Assembly (NCBI GenBank): GCA_947174225.1
Contig: CAMWIF010000221.1
Coordinates: 1 to 5,045 of the forward strand
Origin: an uncultured Porphyromonadaceae bacterium
GTDB taxonomy: Bacteria > Bacteroidota > Bacteroidia > Bacteroidales > Muribaculaceae
Reading direction: 5' to 3'
DNA: 5,045 nt
Part shown: positions 1 to 5,045 of the stretch, one piece after another
Position numbering within the stretch: position 1 is the stretch's first letter
How the letters are laid out: every line of letters begins with the position of its first letter
Program-made: the position numbers and the translations under genes
Notes under the pieces: model-generated
What the model saw: the letters and a program-made list of their open reading frames with translations, nothing else
The model's database searches: none
Told to the model about the DNA's origin: nothing

Positions 1-312
1 ACTCTTACGATACCACCCGATGCCTGTTTCCTTGAAGCCACGTGCGCTCAACCTGCTTTTGACATTCGCAACCGGGTTATCCATATCGGCTTTCTCGTCG
101 GCAGAGGGTGTAACCCATTCTTGGGAAATCTGGAAATCGTGGGGTAGATGCACGGTTTCCCAAGAAGCATCATTGAATGTATGTTGCCATGCTCCAACTG
201 TGTCGGCTCTGCTGAACAGCCAATCCCGATTGAAGTTGACTTTCTGTCGCGCTGCTAAAGAAGCCGTTGGTAATAAGGAGAAGAGCAATAACGGGAGATA
301 TGAATTTTTCAT
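1..312 (-). CDS. Secreted glycoside hydrolase family 2 protein (beta-galactosidase-like), N-terminal part only
   Basis: Reading the minus strand from the ATG at 312 gives 104 uninterrupted codons running off the left edge. Residues 1-21 are a Sec signal peptide (MKNSYLPLLLFSLLPTASLA, probable cleavage near 20-21), with no lipobox cysteine, so a periplasmic or exported soluble enzyme is expected. The mature part begins like the sugar-binding jelly-roll domain of GH2 enzymes: FNRDWLF (27-33), the LPHDF segment (56-60) and GIGWYRK (97-103) match the family's usual 'F.W.F', 'LPHDW' and 'GWYRK' landmarks in the right order and spacing. The catalytic barrel lies outside the window, so beta-galactosidase versus beta-glucuronidase, beta-mannosidase or another GH2 specificity cannot be decided. 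The start is firm: the frame is open upstream to a TAA at 385-387 but holds no ATG, GTG or TTG. It lies 110 bp below alaS on the same strand, with a probable terminator between them. No clear promoter box was found. Confidence 0.88.
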   Translation of the reverse strand, partial: MKNSYLPLLLFSLLPTASLAARQKVNFNRDWLFSRADTVGAWQHTFNDASWETVHLPHDFQISQEWVTPSADEKADMDNPVANVKSRLSARGFKETGIGWYRKS

Positions 313-374
313 TGCGGTAAGAGGAAATAGGATAGCTGATAAGGATAAGATTGGTGCTAACGGTTTATTAGAAA

Positions 375-407
375 TTGAGGCGCATTACTCAGAATAACGC
401 GCCTCAA
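375..407 (-). terminator. Probable intrinsic terminator of alaS
   Basis: A perfect 9-bp inverted repeat (TTGAGGCGC at 375-383, GCGCCTCAA at 399-407) encloses a 15-nt centre that can pair a further three bases (385-387 with 395-397) after one mismatch. On the minus strand it starts 16 nt after the alaS stop codon and is followed by the moderately T-rich TTTCTAAT. On the plus strand it is not followed by a T-run and there is no plus-strand gene to end, so I orient it to alaS. The T-tract is weak, so termination may be partial and some read-through into the GH2 gene is possible. Confidence 0.65.
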
Positions 408-422
408 CATTATATAACACAA

Positions 423-3044
423 TTAGATTTTCAGAAGAGAAATAATCTTGTCGGCTGCTGCTGAAAGTCCGTCGGCATCCTTACCGCCTGCTTGAGCAAA
501 GAATGGCTGACCGCCACCGCCACCCTTAATCAGCTTGGCAGCTTCACGGACAATCTGAGAAGCGTTGAGACCCTCCTTCACTAAGTCGTCGGTAATCATA
601 AGGGTAAGCAGAGGTTTTTCGGCAGAAATCGTTGCTCCGATGAACACTGTATGCTCCGGTGAGTCTTTACGGATTGAGAAGGCGATGTTCTTCACCATAT
701 CGGGGAGAGCAGGACCGGAAAGACGGCAAACCTTCACACCGTTTTCAATCTTAGCTCCGGAGAGTATCTCCTTGGCAAGATTACGGGTGCGCTCTTCCAT
801 ATAGTCTTCAACCTGCTTACGGAGGTCAGCATTTTCCTTGATAGCTTTTTCTACGGCAACTTTGATGTTGGAGGCATTTCCAAGGAAGGATGAGAGATCT
901 TTCATTGTATCTTGGAAATTGTCGAGAACATTCTCAACACCGGCTGCCGTCACAGCTTCGATTCGACGAATACCCGCTGCGATAGAGCTTTCGGAAAGGA
1001 TGCGTACCATACCGATATTTCCTGAATTGGCAACGTGTGTACCACCGCAAAGCTCGACAGATGAGCCGTATTTCACCACGCGCACCTTATCGCCATACTT
1101 TTCACCGAAGAGTGCCATAGCTCCCATCTTACGTGCCTCCTCGATTGGCATCTCACGAGCCTCTTCAAGGGGCATAGCCTTACGTATGCGTGAGTTGACG
1201 ATATGCTCCACCTTACGCAATTCTTCCGGAGTAACCTTCTGGAAGTGGGAGAAGTCGAAGCGAAGCACATCAGGAGAAACGAATGAGCCTTTCTGCTCCA
1301 CGTGGTTGCCTAGCACTTCGCGCAGAGCCTCGTGGAGAAGGTGGGTAGCGGAGTGGTTGGCAGAGGTTGCAGCACGCGCATCCTCATCGATCTTTGCCAC
1401 AAATTCAACTGTGGGGTCGGAGGGAAGTTTATGAGTGAGGTGTACTCCTATATTATTTTCACGTTTGGTATCGAAGATTTCGATAACTTCGCCGGAAGGG
1501 GAGGTAAGAGTGCCACGGTCGCCTACCTGACCGCCCATCTCTGCATAGAAAGGTGTCTTTGAAAGGATGAGCTGATAAAATTCCTTACCTTTCTGCTTCA
1601 CCTTGCGGTAGCGGAGGATTTTGGTTGGGGTGGAAGTCTCGTCATAGCCTACGAATACCTGGTCGCCCGGTTCAACGATTGTCCAGTCGCCTGTCTCCAC
1701 AGCTGCAGCGTTGCGAGCGCGGTTCTTCTGCTTCTGCATCTCCACATCAAATTCCTTCTGGTCGAGGGTCATACCGTGTTCACGCAGAATCAATTCGGTA
1801 AGATCGAGAGGGAAGCCATAGGTGTCGTAGAGAGTGAAGGCATCTTTTCCGGAAAGAACAGTTTTACCCTCAGCTTTAGCTTTCTCAATAAGCGTGTCAA
1901 GAAGTTTGATACCGTTGTCAAGAGTGCGCAGGAATGATTCCTCCTCCTCTTTGATGACCTTCTTGATAAGATCCTTCTGTGCTTTCAGCTCAGGATAGGA
2001 GTCGCCCATCTGCTCCACGAGCTTATCTACAAGCTTATAGAGGAATGCCTCTTTCTGGTTGAGGAAGGTATAGGCGTAACGCACTGCACGGCGCAGGATT
2101 CTGCGGATCACATAACCAGCCTTTGCATTTGAAGGAAGCTGTGAATCAGCTATGGAGAAGGAGATTGTGCGGAGGTGATCAGCCACAACACGCATTGCTA
2201 TGTCCACCTTCTCATCTTCACCGTACTTCAAGTCTGTGAGATCACAGATCACAGAGATCACAGGAGTGAAGACATCGGTGTCATAGTTCGATTTCTTTCC
2301 TTGAAGAGCCATACATAGACGCTCGAAGCCCATACCGGTGTCGATAACCTTTGCCGGAAGTGGTTCGAGAGAGCCGTCTGCCTTGCGGTTATACTGCATG
2401 AACACGAGGTTCCAAATCTCGATTACTTGTGGATTATCCTTATTTACAAGGGTAGCACCGTCAACAGCTGCGCGTTCCTCGTCGGAACGAAGGTCGATAT
2501 GTATTTCACTGCAAGGACCGCAGGGACCCGTGTCGCCCATCTCCCAAAAATTGTCGTGGCGATTACCGTTTATAATATGGGAAGCGGGGAGATGTTTCTC
2601 CCAATAAGAGGCTGCCTCGTTATCACGCTCCAGACCTTCCGGAGCGTAGCCTTCAAAGACTGTGGCATAAAGACGGTCGGGATTGAGCTTGAGCACATCG
2701 ACAAGATATTCCCATGCCCAGTCGATTGCCTCTTTCTTAAAATAGTCACCAAACGACCAGTTGCCGAGCATTTCGAACATGGTGTGGTGGTATGTATCAT
2801 GACCAACCTCTTCGAGGTCGTTGTGCTTTCCCGACACGCGGAGACACTTCTGGCTATCCGCCACACGCTTGTGAGTGGCAGGACGATTGCCGAGGATTAT
2901 GTCTTTAAACTGGTTCATCCCCGCGTTAGTAAACATCAGCGTGGGGTCGTCTTTAATCACCATGGGCGCAGAGGGCACAATCTGGTGTCCTTTATCGCGG
3001 AAAAAAGACTTGAATGATTCTCTGATTTCGTTAGATGTCATCAT
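423..3044 (-). CDS. alaS: Alanyl-tRNA synthetase
   Basis: Class II aminoacyl-tRNA synthetase that charges tRNA-Ala with alanine in the cytoplasm and clears mischarged Ser/Gly-tRNA-Ala. The 873-residue length is normal for full-length bacterial AlaRS and there are no breaks. The N-terminal catalytic domain shows MFTNAGMNQFKD (37-48), RVADSQKCLRVSGKHNDLEEVG (60-81), HHTMFEMLGNWSFGDYF (86-102) and the GMGFERL motif 3 region (237-243). The tRNA-recognition region follows to about 450. The editing domain carries AEMGGQVGDRG (501-511) and the zinc ligands H564 and H568 (HSATH), C666 and H670 (CGGTH). The C-terminal domain has a coiled region at about 725-765 and the glycine-rich GGGGGQPFFAQAGGKD (841-856). 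Two adjacent ATGs (3044 and 3041) are both possible starts; the second would give MTSNEIRESF, and I kept the longer one. It is transcribed away from the M23 gene, from the palindromic region 3069-3123. Confidence 0.99.
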   Translation of the reverse strand: MMTSNEIRESFKSFFRDKGHQIVPSAPMVIKDDPTLMFTNAGMNQFKDIILGNRPATHKRVADSQKCLRVSGKHNDLEEVGHDTYHHTMFEMLGNWSFGDYFKKEAIDWAWEYLVDVLKLNPDRLYATVFEGYAPEGLERDNEAASYWEKHLPASHIINGNRHDNFWEMGDTGPCGPCSEIHIDLRSDEERAAVDGATLVNKDNPQVIEIWNLVFMQYNRKADGSLEPLPAKVIDTGMGFERLCMALQGKKSNYDTDVFTPVISVICDLTDLKYGEDEKVDIAMRVVADHLRTISFSIADSQLPSNAKAGYVIRRILRRAVRYAYTFLNQKEAFLYKLVDKLVEQMGDSYPELKAQKDLIKKVIKEEEESFLRTLDNGIKLLDTLIEKAKAEGKTVLSGKDAFTLYDTYGFPLDLTELILREHGMTLDQKEFDVEMQKQKNRARNAAAVETGDWTIVEPGDQVFVGYDETSTPTKILRYRKVKQKGKEFYQLILSKTPFYAEMGGQVGDRGTLTSPSGEVIEIFDTKRENNIGVHLTHKLPSDPTVEFVAKIDEDARAATSANHSATHLLHEALREVLGNHVEQKGSFVSPDVLRFDFSHFQKVTPEELRKVEHIVNSRIRKAMPLEEAREMPIEEARKMGAMALFGEKYGDKVRVVKYGSSVELCGGTHVANSGNIGMVRILSESSIAAGIRRIEAVTAAGVENVLDNFQDTMKDLSSFLGNASNIKVAVEKAIKENADLRKQVEDYMEERTRNLAKEILSGAKIENGVKVCRLSGPALPDMVKNIAFSIRKDSPEHTVFIGATISAEKPLLTLMITDDLVKEGLNASQIVREAAKLIKGGGGGQPFFAQAGGKDADGLSAAADKIISLLKI

Positions 3045-3068
3045 TGCCTGATTTTTCTTTCAGTAATG

Positions 3069-3101
3069 CAAAAGTATTTTGTGTTGCAAAATTAGTTGAA
3101 A
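3069..3101 (-). promoter_or_regulatory. Candidate alaS promoter (proximal)
   Basis: On the minus strand TACTTTTG (3076-3069), followed by CA, fits the Bacteroidetes -7 consensus TAnnTTTG exactly. Twenty-one bases upstream is TTTC (3101-3098), a three-of-four match to the -33 element TTTG. Transcription would begin near 3060-3065, leaving a short leader of roughly 20 nt to the alaS ATG. This is a consensus match only; the -33 element is imperfect. Confidence 0.5.
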
Positions 3102-3114
3102 TCCACTAATTTTG
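3083..3114 (+). promoter_or_regulatory. Candidate promoter for the M23-merR cluster
   Basis: TAATTTTG (3107-3114) is an exact match to the Bacteroidetes -7 box TAnnTTTG, again followed by CA. GTTG (3083-3086) lies 20 bp upstream, within the usual 19-21 bp spacing, and matches three of four bases of TTTG. Transcription would start around 3119-3122, giving a leader of about 65-70 nt before the GTG start at 3188. The element lies wholly inside the palindrome and overlaps its mirror image on the other strand. Confidence 0.55.
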
Positions 3115-3118
3115 CAAC
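3087..3118 (-). promoter_or_regulatory. Candidate alaS promoter (distal), mirror image of the M23 promoter
   Basis: By the symmetry of the inverted repeat, the minus strand has TAATTTTG at 3094-3087 and GTTG at 3118-3115, with the same 20-bp spacing as the plus-strand promoter. It would start transcription near 3079-3082, about 35-38 nt before the alaS ATG. Polymerases binding the two mirror-image sites would occupy the same DNA, so they should exclude each other. Whether this site or the proximal TACTTTTG box drives alaS cannot be told from sequence. Confidence 0.45.
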
Positions 3119-3187
3119 ACAAACAGGCTCTTATTGGCATTATCCTTATGAAAAGAAGGGTAGTCGGGAGTTAAAAAAGAGAGAAAC

Positions 3188-4150
3188 GTGCCTAAAAACG
3201 TCTACTATAGATATAATCCGGAGACTGATAATTTTGAGAGAGTCTATCCCTCCTTGCGAACGCGACTTTTAGCGCTCGGCAAGACTTGTGGCTTGGCGCT
3301 TCTGTTTGCTGTGGTTATATTCATAATAGTTTTTTACTGTTTTGACTCACCTACGGAGGCAAATCTCAAAGCGGAGAATGCCAAGCTGCGAAGACAATAC
3401 AGTCTGCTTAACAAACGGATTGACAATTCGATGAAAATTCTTGCCCGTATTCAGGAACGCGACGACAATTTCTATAGGGTGATGATGCAGATGGAGCCTA
3501 TGACATCTAATCAGCGACTTTCCGGCTTGGAAAACAGCAACAGATATAATGAGTTGAAGCGGCTGAACGATGCAGGACTCGTAGCGAGCCTATCGCAAAA
3601 TATGGATTTGCTGGAACGCCAGCTCTATGCGCAGGTGCAAAGCTTCGACCAGTTGAGGGAGACGATGGATCTGCAAGAGGAGAAATTGGCTCATATCCCC
3701 TCTGTCCTTCCATTAAAGAACTATAGCATTGCAGCCGGGTATGGTTATCGACGTGATCCCGTAAACGGACTTTCGACGATGCACGAGGGACTTGACTTTG
3801 CCGCTCCGGCAGGTACGTCTATTTATGCTACGGGTGACGGAGTAGTGTCGGTGGCACAGCGTGTCCCCGGTTATGGCAATTGCATTGATATTGACCATGG
3901 ATATAATTATCTGAGTCGATATGCTCATCTGAAGGATGTGCTGGTAAAGGAGGGTGATATGGTGAAGCGAGGTCAGCTTATAGGCAGAGTCGGTTCGACC
4001 GGTAAGTCAATAGGTCCGCATCTTCATTATGAGGTAAGATTTAAGGATGAAGCTCAGAATCCTGTGAATTATTACTTCATGGATCTGAATCCGGAAGAGT
4101 ATTCAGAAATGCTACAGATGGCAGATAATGCCGGGCATATAATGGATTGA
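3188..4150 (+). CDS. Membrane-anchored M23-family (LytM-type) metallopeptidase
   Basis: Predicted zinc peptidoglycan endopeptidase anchored in the inner membrane with its catalytic domain in the periplasm. The 320 residues read as: a cytoplasmic N-terminus with YYRYNPETDNFERVYPS (6-22), a form I recognise from Bacteroidetes M23 proteins; one membrane helix (about 33-50); a charged coiled-coil stretch (about 56-95) ending in RDDNFYRVMMQMEPM (91-105); a second helical segment (about 130-168); and the M23 domain (about 178-292). The zinc and catalytic residues are all present: H199 and D203 in HEGLDF, H247 in YAHL, and H278/H280 in GPHLHYE. It is therefore probably an active enzyme and not a degenerate EnvC/NlpD-type activator. 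The GTG start follows a purine-rich AAAAAAGAGAGAAAC and gives the family's N-terminus; no in-frame ATG fits. merR follows after 10 bp, so the two are probably co-transcribed. The exact bond cleaved is unknown. Confidence 0.93.
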   Translation: MPKNVYYRYNPETDNFERVYPSLRTRLLALGKTCGLALLFAVVIFIIVFYCFDSPTEANLKAENAKLRRQYSLLNKRIDNSMKILARIQERDDNFYRVMMQMEPMTSNQRLSGLENSNRYNELKRLNDAGLVASLSQNMDLLERQLYAQVQSFDQLRETMDLQEEKLAHIPSVLPLKNYSIAAGYGYRRDPVNGLSTMHEGLDFAAPAGTSIYATGDGVVSVAQRVPGYGNCIDIDHGYNYLSRYAHLKDVLVKEGDMVKRGQLIGRVGSTGKSIGPHLHYEVRFKDEAQNPVNYYFMDLNPEEYSEMLQMADNAGHIMD

Positions 4151-4160
4151 AAAATTAATA

Positions 4161-4496
4161 ATGAGACAACTAACTAAGAAATACTATAAGATTAAGGATG
4201 TGGCGGAGATTCTCAATGTATCGGAGCCTACGCTTCGCTATTGGGAAAGGGAATTTCCCGAAGTATGTCCGATGCGTAGCACTTCCAACCAGAGATATTA
4301 TACCCCTGAGGATATAGAGATTCTGCGTATCATCCATTATCTGGTAAAAATAAGGGGGCTGAAGATTGAGGCGGCTAAGGAACAGATGCGTCTCAACAAG
4401 ACCAATATCACCAAGAGAATGGACGTCATCAACAAGCTGCTTGATGTGAAAGATGAGCTTCAGATGATGCTTGGTGCACTTGAAAAACGTAAGTAA
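4161..4496 (+). CDS. Short MerR-family transcriptional regulator
   Basis: DNA-binding protein of 111 residues. The winged helix-turn-helix is clear: YYKIKDVAEILNVSEPTLRYWE (8-29) forms the helix-turn-helix with the family's LRYWE signature, RSTSNQRYYTPEDIEIL (39-55) supplies the wing and following helix, and HYLVKIRGLKIEAAKEQM (59-76) the second helical pair. Residues about 82-108 are a helix suited to dimerisation. There is no C-terminal effector domain and no cysteine pattern for metal sensing; the only cysteine is C36 in the wing region. It may therefore act as an architectural or constitutive regulator instead of sensing a ligand. Such short MerR proteins beside M23 peptidase and alaS genes are, as I recall, common in Bacteroidales. 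Spacing of 10 bp to the M23 stop codon suggests one transcript. Its targets are unknown; the palindrome upstream of its operon is an obvious candidate but this is inference. Confidence 0.91.
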   Translation: MRQLTKKYYKIKDVAEILNVSEPTLRYWEREFPEVCPMRSTSNQRYYTPEDIEILRIIHYLVKIRGLKIEAAKEQMRLNKTNITKRMDVINKLLDVKDELQMMLGALEKRK

Positions 4497-4521
4497 TACA
4501 CATAAAAGTATAATCGACAAA

Positions 4522-4541
4522 GATCTAAGTCGATCTGAGTC
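4522..4541. repeat. Tandem 10-bp repeat in the merR-CYTH gap
   Basis: GATCTAAGTC (4522-4531) is followed directly by GATCTGAGTC (4532-4541), identical at nine of ten positions, in the 60-bp gap between the merR stop and the CYTH start. Short inverted repeats overlap it (TCGAC 4514-4518 with GTCGA 4529-4533; AGATC 4521-4525 with GATCT 4532-4536). No T-run follows immediately, so it does not look like a terminator. A ten-base period places both copies on the same face of the helix, which would suit a regulator site, but chance is also possible. I found no convincing TAnnTTTG promoter box in this gap. Confidence 0.6.
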
Positions 4542-4556
4542 AATAAAAATTTTGTT

Positions 4557-4997
4557 ATGGCATTTGAGATTGAACATAAATATCTTGTAAAGAACAATGG
4601 ATATTTGGACATTGCAGACTATTATTTAGAGATAAGACAGGGTTATCTTTGTAAAGATCCGGAACGTACTGTAAGAGTAAGGGTTTTGGATAAACGGGGC
4701 TATCTTACAGTGAAGGGGCTTACTGTGGGCGCTAAGAGATTGGAATATGAGTATGAGATTCCTTATGAAGACGCAGTGGAGATGCTGGAGCTGTGTGTGG
4801 GAAATATTATTGAGAAAAGAAGATATATATTGAGATATGAAGGAGTAAGATGGGAGGTGGATGAATTTATTGGTAAGCATGAAGGACTTGTGCTTGCTGA
4901 GGTAGAGCTGCCTGATGAGAATGCAACTTATAAGTTGCCGCCTTTCGTGGGTGAAGAGGTGACCGGTGATACAGCTTATTATAATTCTAATCTTTGA
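4557..4997 (+). CDS. CYTH-domain protein (triphosphate tunnel metalloenzyme)
   Basis: Single-domain CYTH protein of 146 residues, about the usual size for bacterial stand-alone members. The signature ExExK is at the N-terminus (E4, E6, K8 in EIEHKYLV). Further tunnel residues expected in the fold are visible: R40 and R42 in TVRVRV, K53 in LTVKG, the alternating acidic strand E63/E65/E67 (LEYEYEIP), K87-R89 (EKRRY), the WEVDEF strand (99-104), the E115/E117 pair in LAEVELP, and EVTGDTAYYN (134-143) at the end. The family acts on triphosphate compounds with Mg or Mn; members include inorganic triphosphatases, thiamine triphosphatases and class IV adenylate cyclases. Inorganic triphosphatase is the most likely activity for a short bacterial member, but the sequence does not decide it. 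Arginine codons are skewed, with seven of ten AGA, unlike alaS (mostly CGN) and the mixed M23 gene. This could reflect low expression or separate ancestry. It lies 60 bp after merR on the same strand. Confidence 0.93.
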   Translation: MAFEIEHKYLVKNNGYLDIADYYLEIRQGYLCKDPERTVRVRVLDKRGYLTVKGLTVGAKRLEYEYEIPYEDAVEMLELCVGNIIEKRRYILRYEGVRWEVDEFIGKHEGLVLAEVELPDENATYKLPPFVGEEVTGDTAYYNSNL

Positions 4998-5045
4998 ATT
5001 ATTATATTGACAAAATTTTAGGTTATTTGCGCATTGAATCCTTAA

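Larger units (their letters stand above)
3078..3123. repeat. Perfect 19-bp inverted repeat in the divergent alaS/M23 control region
   Basis: The left arm TTTGTGTTGCAAAATTAGT (3078-3096) is the exact reverse complement of 3105-3123, separated by 8 bp (TGAAATCC, 3097-3104). The next pair out (T3077/C3124) and the next pair in (T3097/C3104) mismatch, so the limits are sharp. Each arm contains a -7-like box facing outward past the arm's own outer end and a GTTG that serves as -33 element for the box in the other arm. The symmetry also covers bases outside these boxes (3078-3082 and 3095-3096 with their partners), so promoter consensus alone does not explain it. It may be an operator for a dimeric regulator or a symmetric bidirectional promoter. 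A terminator is unlikely because it lies at gene starts and has no T-tract on either side in the right direction. Confidence 0.93.

Noticed and set aside
20..397. Plus-strand open frame of 125 codons with a hydrophobic N-terminus
   Set aside because: It is antisense to the GH2 gene start and runs through the terminator hairpin; its protein resembles nothing I know, while the minus strand gives signal peptide plus GH2 motifs.
838..1434. Plus-strand open frame of 198 codons
   Set aside because: Antisense shadow of alaS, low-complexity Arg/Ser-rich product, fully inside a conserved essential gene.
2239..2263. Three copies of AGATCACAG, the first two overlapping, within alaS
   Set aside because: They encode an ordinary stretch of AlaRS (about residues 261-269, PVISVICDL) and arise from repeated Val-Ile and Cys-Asp-Leu codons; no sign of an inserted repeat.
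2427..3017. Plus-strand open frame of 196 codons
   Set aside because: Antisense shadow of the conserved alaS catalytic domain; no recognisable domain and no start-site signals.
3148..3174. Eight-codon upstream open frame (MKRRVVGS) in the M23 leader
   Set aside because: Very short, no attenuator-like stem follows it and its residues do not suggest a sensing peptide; likely chance.
4509..4514. TATAAT sequence in the merR-CYTH gap
   Set aside because: A proteobacterial-type -10 box has little meaning in Bacteroidetes, and no matching -33 element or TAnnTTTG box accompanies it.
4170..4577. Minus-strand open frame of 135 codons opposite merR
   Set aside because: Shadow of merR; hydrophobic, no family resemblance, and would overlap the whole regulator.
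4998..5045. Final 48 bases after the CYTH stop, including TTGACA
   Set aside because: AT-rich, no hairpin with T-run, no full TAnnTTTG box and no coding start before the window ends; nothing can be supported.

Overview
The window looks like chromosomal DNA from a member of the order Bacteroidales, possibly a Muribaculaceae-like gut lineage. The order-level call rests on the Bacteroidetes-style -7 promoter boxes (TAnnTTTG), purine-rich or absent Shine-Dalgarno sites, a Bacteroidetes-type membrane-anchored M23 peptidase with an N-terminal YYRYNPET segment, and a secreted family 2 glycoside hydrolase at the edge. The family-level guess is only an impression from protein similarity.

Layout, left to right. 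Positions 1-312 (minus) hold the first 104 codons of a secreted GH2 glycoside hydrolase cut off by the window edge. Positions 375-407 form a perfect 9-bp hairpin that probably terminates alaS. Positions 423-3044 (minus) encode full-length alanyl-tRNA synthetase. Positions 3045-3187 are a divergent control region dominated by a perfect inverted repeat with 19-bp arms and an 8-bp spacer. It carries one TAATTTTG box facing each way, with a further TACTTTTG box facing alaS. To the right, on the plus strand, come a membrane-anchored M23 (LytM-type) metallopeptidase (3188-4150, GTG start), a short MerR-family regulator (4161-4496, 10 bp later), and a CYTH-domain phosphohydrolase-like protein (4557-4997, after a 60-bp gap holding a 10-bp tandem repeat). 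The last 48 bases are non-coding as far as can be seen.

How the genes relate. alaS serves translation and is transcribed away from a small plus-strand cluster. The M23 gene (cell-wall remodelling) and merR gene (regulator) are probably one operon, and the CYTH gene may be read through or have its own promoter. The GH2 gene is probably separately transcribed below the alaS terminator and is a carbohydrate-use gene unrelated to its neighbour.

The genes themselves are ordinary and intact, and I see no mobile element, CRISPR array, RNA gene or novel multi-gene system. The one item that deserves a second look is the symmetric divergent promoter/palindrome between alaS and the M23 gene.
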